Source: an uncultured Rickettsiales bacterium (GTDB taxonomy: Bacteria > Pseudomonadota > Alphaproteobacteria > Rickettsiales > UBA998). From it: DNA of 21,965 nt. The DNA lies in assembly GCA_937982385.1 (NCBI GenBank), contig CALJMC010000044.1:1-21965 (forward strand), written 5' to 3'. The notes below the pieces were generated by a model. That model saw only the letters and a program-made list of their open reading frames with translations. It searched no databases and was not told where the DNA came from. The translations under genes were made by a program, and so were the position numbers. Of the stretch, positions 7,506 to 14,399 are shown piece by piece (within the stretch, counting starts at the first letter, position 1; every line of letters starts with the position of its first letter).

Positions 7506-8555
7506 ATGTCTTTGTTAGATAGTTTCTTTGGCTTTAAAGCCACCGACATTGCCATTGATTTGGGAACTGCCAACACAGTCGTGTATGTGCCGGGCAAAGG
7601 CGTCGTGCTGAGCGAACCATCGGTTGTGGCAATGCGCGAAGAACATGGCGAGATGGTGCCGTATGCCTTTGGTCTTGAGGCGAAGCAGATGCTGGGTCGT
7701 ACGCCAGAGAAAATTCAGGCATTGCGCCCGATGAAAGATGGTGTGATTGCAGATTTCCGCACCGCTGAAGAGATGATCAAGCATTTTATCAAGCGGGTAA
7801 ACCCTCACCGTAGTTTCTCGGGGCCACTCATTATTATTTGCGTGCCGACTGGGTCTACCCCTGTGGAGCGTCGTGCCATTCAAGAATCAGCCGAAAACGC
7901 GGGTGCGCGCGAGGTCTATTTGATTGAAGAGCCAGTGGCAGCAGCCATTGGTGCGAATTTGCCTGTGGATGAGCCGACAGGATCGATGATTGTCGATATT
8001 GGTGGTGGTACTACGGAAGTTGCGGTGCTCTCGCTTGGTGGCGTGGTCTATGCCCGTTCGGAGCGTGTGGGCGGTGATCGTATGGATGAGGCGATTATTT
8101 CCTATGCACGTCGTCATCACAATTTACTGATTGGTGAGACTACGGCAGAGAATTTGAAAAAAGAGATTGGCTGTGCGACGAGGCCTGCGGATGGTGGTCA
8201 TGGGCGCACAATGCCTGTGAAAGGGCGCGATTTGAACAATGGTGTGCCGCTAGAGCTGATATTTTCTGAGGCGCAGATGGCGGAAGCATTGGCTGACCCC
8301 GTCTATCAGGTGATTGAAGCAGTGAAAACAGCACTCGAGTTAACGCCCCCAGAGCTTTCAGGTGATATTGCTAGCAAAGGTATTGTGATGACGGGTGGCG
8401 GCTCGAAGCTCAAAAACTTGGGCGCCGCTATCAGCTATGAAGTTGGCCTCCCCGTTGTGGTGGCAGACAACCCGCTCGATTGCGTCGCCCTCGGCACAGG
8501 CCAAGTCCTCGAAAATATCGATGATTATCGTGCGATTCTCTTTAAACAGCATTAG
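7506..8555 (+). CDS. mreB: Rod-shape determining actin homologue MreB
   Basis: Protein of 349 residues, full length. Actin-fold nucleotide motifs are visible: phosphate 1 IDLGTAN at 17-23, phosphate 2 VDIGGGT at 163-169, and adenosine motif VMTGGGS near 296. The N-terminal SLLDSFFGF matches the amphipathic helix by which MreB binds the inner membrane. It forms membrane-bound filaments that guide the elongasome. The usual partners mreC and mreD should follow. Instead the next gene is on the opposite strand and its stop overlaps the mreB end by 14 bases. An AGGA element lies upstream of the ATG, so translation from a leuA-mreB transcript is likely. Confidence 0.96.
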   Translation: MSLLDSFFGFKATDIAIDLGTANTVVYVPGKGVVLSEPSVVAMREEHGEMVPYAFGLEAKQMLGRTPEKIQALRPMKDGVIADFRTAEEMIKHFIKRVNPHRSFSGPLIIICVPTGSTPVERRAIQESAENAGAREVYLIEEPVAAAIGANLPVDEPTGSMIVDIGGGTTEVAVLSLGGVVYARSERVGGDRMDEAIISYARRHHNLLIGETTAENLKKEIGCATRPADGGHGRTMPVKGRDLNNGVPLELIFSEAQMAEALADPVYQVIEAVKTALELTPPELSGDIASKGIVMTGGGSKLKNLGAAISYEVGLPVVVADNPLDCVALGTGQVLENIDDYRAILFKQH

Positions 8556-9234
8556 ATTTTTCTGATTGTTTTTTGTCTTTATTTTTCTTTTTTCCCAAGA
8601 TAATATCAAATGGAAAGAAGTAAAATGTGATGACAAGATAGACGATATATCCAGAATCAATGAAGTGCGATAACCCACCGAGCAAAATAATCATGATATG
8701 GTTGCGTATAACGAAGCTATAGGGTGCTGACATGTTCATTTCAATGGCATTGTCGCCATCTCCACCCATGGCAGAAGGTAGTGTTTTGATGATACCAACC
8801 AAAATGAAGCCATAATAGAGGCTGATGGTGGTGAAGAGTATGTCTATAAACGCACCATTTTCTGCTACGCCTTCAAGTGGAAAAAATGACATCATGAATT
8901 GGCTATGCACAAAATGGAAAAATCCAAAATGGAAGGTGAAAAACATTGCCATGAATAAGGCGCTTATATTCACCACTCTTTTCACTATGGAGTGTTTGGG
9001 GGTGGTGTGAATCGCTTTATCATCGATAGGTTTTCTCAAGGTCTTGCGATTGAAAACGCCATTTCCGCTTAAGAGTGATATATAAATATAGAGTAACCCT
9101 GAAATGAGGCTTGTAATCCACATGCTCCACGCTACGTCATGCGCGCGCCAATCCTGCATATACGCCAAGCCGAGGGTGAATAGAAAAAGCCCTGCCTCGG
9201 TCGCAGCGCGAGGGAGTGGGTTGGTGATGTTCAT
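8542..9234 (-). CDS. DUF6498-like integral membrane protein
   Basis: Protein of 230 residues with about six hydrophobic helices (roughly 10-26, 36-55, 87-110, 130-150, 176-195, 198-214) and a Lys-rich C-terminus. The layout FHFGFFHFVHSQF in the middle, followed by VIRNHIMIILLGGLSHF, resembles DUF6498 membrane proteins, whose function is unknown. The start codon overlaps the stop of the upstream prepilin-like gene by one base (TAATG), so the two are probably translationally coupled. Its end overlaps mreB convergently by 14 bases. Function cannot be assigned. The family call is from memory of the pattern and is moderate. Confidence 0.7.
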   Translation of the reverse strand: MNITNPLPRAATEAGLFLFTLGLAYMQDWRAHDVAWSMWITSLISGLLYIYISLLSGNGVFNRKTLRKPIDDKAIHTTPKHSIVKRVVNISALFMAMFFTFHFGFFHFVHSQFMMSFFPLEGVAENGAFIDILFTTISLYYGFILVGIIKTLPSAMGGDGDNAIEMNMSAPYSFVIRNHIMIILLGGLSHFIDSGYIVYLVITFYFFPFDIILGKKKNKDKKQSEKSNAV

Positions 9235-9950
9235 TATGGACTAAATCTGATGTTGCACAGTTGCGTTGTATTCATCAAATCATACTCTGCACTATCAGTA
9301 TCTTGGTTATCAGAGATATTACAGTATGTGTGAGACGTGACTTTGCCGAGCCCCGGTTTGCCGTCATCTAGTTTCTTATCAATGGTATAGTTTTCTTGCG
9401 TATTTGTTATCGGAGGGTTGATCATTAAAGAATTCTTTTCAGAACTGAACTTACTGCCCGATGTGTAGTTTTGATTGTCTGGGGCCGAATCGTAGAACAG
9501 CCATGCCCCACCACTTATTTTACTTTCTGGTATATTTTCACCTATTTGATAATCATATCTATCGGCAAAACTTCCAGTGTAATTTCCATTAATTAAGCCG
9601 GCGAGACTCAAATGCATCCATGCCGTGAAATGCTCTCCAACCCAATGATCAATCAGTCCGTCCCCATCGCCATTGCAGCCTGTGTCATCAGCAGAGGTGA
9701 CCACTTGGTCCGCCGCACAGCGTGCATCAGTGCTCCAAAAACGATAAGCATTGGTGAGATCGCCTGGCATTCCCAAATATTTTTCTTTGAACGTATAGGC
9801 TGATACTAAGATTTGTTCTTGTTGCGTGATGATAGCACGAATTTCAGCAGCACGAATCATGGATGACCCGGCAACGATGCCGCCAGCAATCAGTCCGATA
9901 ATTACCAGTACTATTGAGAGTTCGAGTAGACTAAAACCATTCTTTTTCAT
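9234..9950 (-). CDS. Type IV prepilin-like / pseudopilin protein
   Basis: Protein of 238 residues. The N-terminus MKKNG|FSLLELSIVLVIIGLI is a class III signal: prepilin peptidase would cut after Gly5 and methylate Phe6, and Glu10 is the conserved Glu5 of the mature protein. The rest is a soluble domain with ITQQEQILVSAYTFKEKYLGMPGDLTNAYRFW, then CNGDGDGLIDHW, a possible Ca2+-binding Asp-rich loop, and several Cys (RC, GC, YC, LC) that may pair. It could be a minor pilin or a pseudopilin of a type II-like system. No pilus assembly gene is nearby. AAAGG precedes the start. The DNA appears more AT-rich than its neighbours. Confidence 0.85.
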   Translation of the reverse strand: MKKNGFSLLELSIVLVIIGLIAGGIVAGSSMIRAAEIRAIITQQEQILVSAYTFKEKYLGMPGDLTNAYRFWSTDARCAADQVVTSADDTGCNGDGDGLIDHWVGEHFTAWMHLSLAGLINGNYTGSFADRYDYQIGENIPESKISGGAWLFYDSAPDNQNYTSGSKFSSEKNSLMINPPITNTQENYTIDKKLDDGKPGLGKVTSHTYCNISDNQDTDSAEYDLMNTTQLCNIRFSP

Positions 9951-10038
9951 GTGTGTGCCTTTCGGTTGATTCTAGATATTACCATGAAAAAGTTAATAAG
10001 GTATATTTAGGTTGGTCATTTAATTTTCAAAAAAATGG

Positions 10039-10839
10039 TTACATCATTTCTTTGGGGTCAAAATTAATTTCTAGTTTTTGCCATTCTTTGAATTTTTCGG
10101 GCGGCAGGCCTTTTATTTGTCTCGTTTGTTTGACTGCTCTGATGGCCCGGTCAGCCCATACACGGTATTTAGGGTCGCTTTTATAGCGGCTCTTATCAAA
10201 AGAAATATTAGTGATATAGCCATCTTCTCGGACATCGAGTGTTAGTAGGACGGAAACAATTTCGCTGCTTCCCAAATCTACATTCCAATATTTGGAGAAC
10301 TGTCTTTTGATCGCATCTTTCTCAGTCCGAGACACGGGTGCAGCATTGTTGAATGGTTCGCTCGAAATGCTTTTCTGCTTTTGCGTTACTTGATCTTTTG
10401 GTGTGTCTTTTTTCTTCGGTTTTTCTTCCGACTCCTTCACCTTCTTCAATTTGTCTTTAAGCTGCTTTGCTTCTTCTTTCTTCAGCTTTGGTTTTTCTTT
10501 AGGTTTTTTCTCGGGCTTCGGTTTAGGTTTGTCTTTGGTAGGCATTTTTACAGGATTATCTTTTTGTGGCTTGGGCTCTGGTTTTGGCGCTGGTTTATCC
10601 GTTGGTACGGGGGTTTCATCTTTCTTCATCTTTACCTTTTTAGGTTCCGCAACTTTCTTCTTTTGTACTTTAATGTCGGGCTTGAGATTTCGTATTTCTG
10701 AAACAGGAATGATTTCAACGGCCATCACAAGCGGTTCGGGCGGCAATTCTTTTTTGAAGAAATCAGGCAGCCCAATGATGGCGAGCAGAATGAGGAGTAG
10801 ATGAATCCCTCCTGAATATACCGCACCGCGAGCTGACAT
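10039..10839 (-). CDS. tolA: Cell envelope protein TolA
   Basis: Protein of 266 residues. A single N-terminal membrane helix (about 8-25, GGIHLLLILLAIIGL) is followed by a long Lys/Pro/Glu-rich periplasmic linker (about 50-160), then a globular C-terminal domain (about 170-266) with RQFSKYWNVDLG and VLLTLDVREDGYITNISFDKS, matching TolA/TonB-type domain III. TolA connects the TolQR motor in the inner membrane to Pal/TolB at the outer membrane during division. It begins 6 bases after tolR. Normally tolB and pal follow; here they are absent and an 88-base gap leads to a prepilin-like gene. Confidence 0.9.
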   Translation of the reverse strand: MSARGAVYSGGIHLLLILLAIIGLPDFFKKELPPEPLVMAVEIIPVSEIRNLKPDIKVQKKKVAEPKKVKMKKDETPVPTDKPAPKPEPKPQKDNPVKMPTKDKPKPKPEKKPKEKPKLKKEEAKQLKDKLKKVKESEEKPKKKDTPKDQVTQKQKSISSEPFNNAAPVSRTEKDAIKRQFSKYWNVDLGSSEIVSVLLTLDVREDGYITNISFDKSRYKSDPKYRVWADRAIRAVKQTRQIKGLPPEKFKEWQKLEINFDPKEMM

Positions 10840-10845
10840 AAATGG

Positions 10846-11292
10846 CTACTTTCGCTTAGCTGAGGATGTTGCTTGCTCAGAGATAAGTGCAACCTTGAAG
10901 AAGCCCGCTTGATTCACTTCGCCAACCACTTTCATCACCACACCATAATCGACGCTTTTGTCGCCACGGATGAAGATGCGAGAATCTTTTTTCTCTCCCA
11001 AAATAGCTTTGAGTTTGGGTGCTATATCTACGATTTTGGTCATATTCTCACCAATATAGACGCTGCCTGTGCTTTTGATTGAGATGGTAAGTGGCTCATC
11101 TTGCCCAGGCACAGGCGCTGCGGCACTGTCCGGCAAGTCAACCGTGACACCTGTCGTCATCATCGGCGCAGTCACCATAAAGATGATGAGCAGCACCAAC
11201 ATGACATCGACAAAGGGCGTCACATTAATTTCGGAGAATTGGTTTTGGCGATAGCCGCGTCCGCGTCCGCCTTTTGAAAGATTCGCACCCAT
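10846..11292 (-). CDS. tolR: Tol-Pal system protein TolR (ExbD family)
   Basis: Protein of 148 residues. One membrane helix (about 28-46) begins with NVTPFVDVMLVLLIIFMV. Asp29 is the conserved proton-path aspartate of the TolR/ExbD/MotB family. The periplasmic ExbD-type domain follows, with IFIRGDKSVDYGVVMKVVGEVNQAGF. Together with TolQ it forms the proton-driven motor that energises TolA. Its ATG directly abuts the tolQ stop with no gap, supporting coupled synthesis. Length is usual for the family. Confidence 0.95.
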   Translation of the reverse strand: MGANLSKGGRGRGYRQNQFSEINVTPFVDVMLVLLIIFMVTAPMMTTGVTVDLPDSAAAPVPGQDEPLTISIKSTGSVYIGENMTKIVDIAPKLKAILGEKKDSRIFIRGDKSVDYGVVMKVVGEVNQAGFFKVALISEQATSSAKRK

Positions 11293-12060
11293 TTAAGCAC
11301 CTCGCTTTGTATTCGCATCCGTTTGACGTGAGAGTAGGGCCGAGAATTCAACAGAATAATCTTCTAAGCGCCCTGCAAATTTGCCAAGCTCGTTGGAATA
11401 TTTATTATATGCGATTACGGCTGGAATCGCAGCGAACAAACCAATGGCTGTCGCAAAGAGTGCCTCAGCAATACCAGGTGCCACCACGGCGAGTGAAGTG
11501 TTTTTGGACATCGCGATGGACTGGAAACTATTCATAATACCCCATACGGTGCCGAACAGCCCGATGAACGGCGCGGAAGTTCCGACAGTAGCCAAGAAGC
11601 CAAGTCCGCGCTCGAGATGGTCTAGCTCGCGATTGCGTGTCACACTCATAATCTGTACCATGCGCTCTTGCAACGAGATGTTCAGTGAGCCTTTCATCGG
11701 CTTGCGACCCTTAGAAGAGGGAGTAGATGAACGAAGCCATTCTTCCATTGCGGCAACAAAGACAATCGCGAAGGGGTGGTTTGCACGTTTCTTTACGCGC
11801 TCATAAAAGGCATCAAGTGATTCGGCTGACCAAAATGCTTTTTCAAACGTGTTGGCTTTCCATTTCACAGCTTTAAAACGGAAGGATTTTTCAATGATAA
11901 TAGCCCAACTCCAAAAAGAAGCGATAAACAGCACAATAATTACTGTTTTGACCACATAATCGGCCTGCATGAACATATCGATCATGCTGAAATCGTGAAT
12001 GGGCGCGCTACCAGCGAGTGTGGTGGCTTCAACGGCTTCAGTAGGGGCTGCTATGGGCAT
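11293..12060 (-). CDS. tolQ: Tol-Pal system protein TolQ (ExbB family)
   Basis: Protein of 255 residues with three membrane helices: about 34-56, then two close together in the C-terminal half around GFLATVGTSAPFIGLFGTVWGIMNSF and GIAEALFATAIGLFAAIPAVIAYNKY, the classic MotA/TolQ/ExbB pattern. Thr and Pro/Gly residues in these helices line the proton channel with TolR Asp29. It lies 20 bases after ybgC and abuts tolR, as in most proteobacteria. The N-terminal ~25 residues are a short Ala/Thr-rich extension before the first helix. Confidence 0.95.
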   Translation of the reverse strand: MPIAAPTEAVEATTLAGSAPIHDFSMIDMFMQADYVVKTVIIVLFIASFWSWAIIIEKSFRFKAVKWKANTFEKAFWSAESLDAFYERVKKRANHPFAIVFVAAMEEWLRSSTPSSKGRKPMKGSLNISLQERMVQIMSVTRNRELDHLERGLGFLATVGTSAPFIGLFGTVWGIMNSFQSIAMSKNTSLAVVAPGIAEALFATAIGLFAAIPAVIAYNKYSNELGKFAGRLEDYSVEFSALLSRQTDANTKRGA

Positions 12061-12080
12061 AATATGTACCTTATATCTGG

Positions 12081-12512
12081 TTATGCCTTCAGTGGCATAT
12101 GGGTTAACATGGTTTCTTTTAATGTTTTATCTATGGCGGTGGGCTTAAACGCGCCATTAACTGCTACAATCTCTACTATCATATCAACAAGTAGCTGGTC
12201 ATCTTTTTTCAGCATTTGATGCATGGTAAAGCGCGCGGCACCCATTGAGTGAAGCGCTGTTTCAACAGTCACCACATCATCGAGGCGTGCAGGCGAGAGA
12301 TAGTCTGCCTCTACGCGACGCACGACAAATCCTATATTCTCATTTTTGAGCAATTCTGATTGATTGATTCCCATGGTCCTAAGTGCTTCTGTACGGGCGC
12401 GTTCAGCATATTTCAGATAGTTTGCATAATACACCACACCCGCCGCATCGGTATCCTCATAATAGATGCGATAGCTGACGTGATGGCTGCCGTTGGTGAA
12501 GTCAGCACTCAT
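12081..12512 (-). CDS. ybgC: Acyl-CoA thioesterase YbgC (Tol-Pal operon)
   Basis: Protein of 143 residues with the single hotdog-fold domain of the YbgC/4-hydroxybenzoyl-CoA thioesterase family. The motif YYEDTDAAGVVYYANYLKYAERARTE places the catalytic Asp at residue 22, equivalent to Asp18 of E. coli YbgC. It hydrolyses short-chain or acyl-carrier-linked thioesters and is linked to phospholipid metabolism at the Tol machinery. Its start overlaps the ruvB stop by one base (TAATG), indicating coupled translation. The gene sits between ruvB and tolQ, the standard alphaproteobacterial order. Confidence 0.94.
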   Translation of the reverse strand: MSADFTNGSHHVSYRIYYEDTDAAGVVYYANYLKYAERARTEALRTMGINQSELLKNENIGFVVRRVEADYLSPARLDDVVTVETALHSMGAARFTMHQMLKKDDQLLVDMIVEIVAVNGAFKPTAIDKTLKETMLTHMPLKA

Positions 12513-13543
12513 TATAGCAAATCCCCTTGGGTTGGGTCGGTTTGGCGGATGGGTGGGGTGAGCCCCAGATGCGCGAAGGCGTGGTCGGTCAGCATACGAC
12601 CGCGCGGTGTGCGTTGCAGGAAGCCTTTTTGCAGTAAGTAAGGCTCGATGGTTTCTTCGAGTGAATCACGTTGTTCGGAAAGTCCTGCGGCAACCGTTTC
12701 AATGCCGACTGGGCCACCTGCATAATGTTCTGCAATAAATGTCATGTAGCGTCTGTCGGCGCTGTCTAATCCAGAACCATCGACCTCTAAGCGAGTGAGA
12801 GCCTTGTCAGCCATTGATTCATCAATTGTCGTTTTGCCGTCTGCATGGGCGAAATCACGGACGCGGCGCAGCAATCGCACGGCAATACGCGGCGTACCAC
12901 GCGAACGGCGGGCAATCTCATGCGCACCTTGCGCAGTCATGCCAATATTCATGATGGATGCGGCGCGGTTAATGACGATTTCCAGTTCTTCCACTGAATA
13001 GAATTGCAAACGTAGTGGAATGCCAAAACGATCACGCAACGGGTTGGAAAGGAGCCCCAAGCGAGTAGTTGCACCAACCAATGTGAAGGGCGGCAGGTCA
13101 ATTTGTACGGTGCGCGCGGCAGGGCCTTCACCAATGATGAGGTCGAGTTTGCCATCTTCCATCGCAGGATAAAGCACTTCTTCCACCGCAGCATTGAGTC
13201 TATGGATTTCATCAATAAACAATACATCTCTATCTTGCATTGAGGTCAAAATCGCGGCTAAATCACCAGCTTTGGTGAGCAATGGTCCTGACGTTGCGCG
13301 AAACCCAACGCCCATCTCAGCCGCAACAATTTGCGCCAAAGTCGTTTTACCCAACCCCGGAGGACCATAAAAGAGTGTGTGGTCGAGCGGTTCTTCACGC
13401 GAACGTGCGGCTTTTACGAAAATCTCTAAATTCTCACATGCTTGTTTTTGCCCCGTAAATTCTGAGAGTTTTAGCGGGCGTAACGACACTTCAGGTGCAT
13501 CATCGAGTATAGGTTCAGGAGAGGATATGCGCGCTTCTTCCAT
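12512..13543 (-). CDS. ruvB: Holliday junction branch-migration ATPase RuvB
   Basis: Protein of 343 residues. AAA+ motifs: Walker A GPPGLGKT at 60-67, Walker B VLFIDEIHR with Asp111 and Glu112, and the sensor/arginine region VGATTRLGLLSNPLRDRFG. The C-terminal winged helix carries RTPRGRMLTDHA for DNA contact. It forms hexameric rings that pull DNA through the RuvA-bound junction during recombination repair. It overlaps ruvA by one base (TAATG) and ybgC by one base, so the three are tightly coupled. ruvC is not adjacent in this window. Confidence 0.98.
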   Translation of the reverse strand: MEEARISSPEPILDDAPEVSLRPLKLSEFTGQKQACENLEIFVKAARSREEPLDHTLFYGPPGLGKTTLAQIVAAEMGVGFRATSGPLLTKAGDLAAILTSMQDRDVLFIDEIHRLNAAVEEVLYPAMEDGKLDLIIGEGPAARTVQIDLPPFTLVGATTRLGLLSNPLRDRFGIPLRLQFYSVEELEIVINRAASIMNIGMTAQGAHEIARRSRGTPRIAVRLLRRVRDFAHADGKTTIDESMADKALTRLEVDGSGLDSADRRYMTFIAEHYAGGPVGIETVAAGLSEQRDSLEETIEPYLLQKGFLQRTPRGRMLTDHAFAHLGLTPPIRQTDPTQGDLL

Positions 13544-14178
13544 TATGCCGCAAGCTCCTTGAGTCCGTGGCGAATCGCATCATCGAGCTTCATGTCTTCT
13601 TCCGTGTTCATGGCACGCGCTACGGCTGAAAAGGCATCCACACGATTATAACCTAAATTTACCAAGGCAGAGACTGCTTCATCACGGGTATTGTTTGCTG
13701 GTGTTTTGGGTGCTGCTTTCGGTGCAGCGCCACCACTATGTTTCACGCCAAAGTCCGCCGCAGAGCCTGCTGGCATATTCGCAACTTTGTTTTTGAGTTC
13801 GGTGATGATGCGCTCACCCACCTTTGCGCCGACGCCCTTGGCGCGGGTGATGGCGGTTTTGTCTTGTGCGGCTATGATGGTCGTGAGTTCATCAGAACTA
13901 AAGCAACTTTGTATGGTCAGTGCCATCTTCGCGCCGACACCTTGCACTGTGGTGAGAAGCGTAAACCAGCTGCGGTCAGCCTCAGTGAGGAAGCCATAGA
14001 GATGAATATGATCTTCGCGGACATGGGTTTCAATCACCAGCGATACTTCGCCTGACATAGTATCGAGTTGACCAAGGGTAGAGGAGGCGGCAAACACCAT
14101 ATATCCCACGCCATTCACATCAAGAATCGCATGCCCTTCACGGACGGAATCTATGGTGCCTCTGAGTTTTCCTATCAT
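13543..14178 (-). CDS. ruvA: Holliday junction recognition protein RuvA
   Basis: Protein of 211 residues. The N-terminal OB-fold (MIGKLRGTIDSV... HLYGF) is followed by two helix-hairpin-helix motifs, TVQGVGAKMALTI and RAKGVGAKVGERIITELKNK. An Ala/Pro linker leads to the small C-terminal domain III (SALVNLGYNRVDAFSAVARA) that binds RuvB. It is the first gene of the minus-strand ruvA-ruvB-ybgC-tolQRA operon. No Shine-Dalgarno sequence lies before the ATG. A weak TATCTT lies about 8 bases upstream, so a very short or absent leader is possible, but no convincing -35 accompanies it. Confidence 0.96.
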   Translation of the reverse strand: MIGKLRGTIDSVREGHAILDVNGVGYMVFAASSTLGQLDTMSGEVSLVIETHVREDHIHLYGFLTEADRSWFTLLTTVQGVGAKMALTIQSCFSSDELTTIIAAQDKTAITRAKGVGAKVGERIITELKNKVANMPAGSAADFGVKHSGGAAPKAAPKTPANNTRDEAVSALVNLGYNRVDAFSAVARAMNTEEDMKLDDAIRHGLKELAA

Positions 14179-14227
14179 GGGAGTTAAGATAGTCGTATCA
14201 TCGCTAAATTACTAGAAGATTTTAGTG

Positions 14228-14313
14228 GTGCGAGGATAGAATGTCCGAGCCAGCCATGAGCCCGCGAAGCGGACGCGTATTGCGGAGCGCAGGAAGCGCG
14301 GAGCAGGCGCAAT
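14228..14313 (+). repeat. GC-rich modular repeat, copy 1 (ruvA-ilvB gap)
   Basis: This is a GC-rich block inside AT-richer intergenic DNA. It contains CAGCCATGAGC at 14251-14261 and GCGGAG at 14282-14287. A hairpin follows: ATTGCG at 14279-14284 pairs with CGCAAT at 14308-14313, and an inner GCGC-AGGAA-GCGC stem lies between 14287 and 14299. The block order CAGCCrTGAGC - CGCG - GCGGAG - stem is shared with the element at 16766-16850 (read on minus), which indicates a common repeat family. Confidence 0.6.
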
Positions 14314-14334
14314 CATATACCTCTTCCTCAATGC

Positions 14335-14363
14335 TTGACCAGCCTAAGCTTAGGCGTTACACT
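14335..14363 (+). promoter_or_regulatory. ilvB promoter with embedded 14-bp palindrome (candidate operator)
   Basis: The -35 TTGACC is at 14335-14340 and the -10 TACACT at 14358-14363, with a 17-base spacer. Nearly the whole spacer is the perfect palindrome GCCTAAGCTTAGGC at 14342-14355. A dimeric regulator bound there would cover the core promoter. The inferred start site is about 30 bases before the ilvB ATG, too short for a leader peptide. Promoter and palindrome are read directly; the operator role is inference. Confidence 0.65.
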
Positions 14364-14399
14364 CACTCTCCTGAATTTTAAGATTATATAGAGAGCGTT

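Noticed and set aside
9951..10038. Promoter for the prepilin-like gene in the gap after tolA
   Set aside because: On the minus strand TTGAAA and AATATA are 17 bases apart, but the -10 lacks the TAnnnT pattern; not strong enough to call.
10381..10804. Two long plus-strand frames rich in Phe, Leu and Ser
   Set aside because: They are antisense shadows of the Lys/Pro-rich TolA linker; AAG/AAA codons read backwards give Phe/Leu. TolA has clear domain structure.
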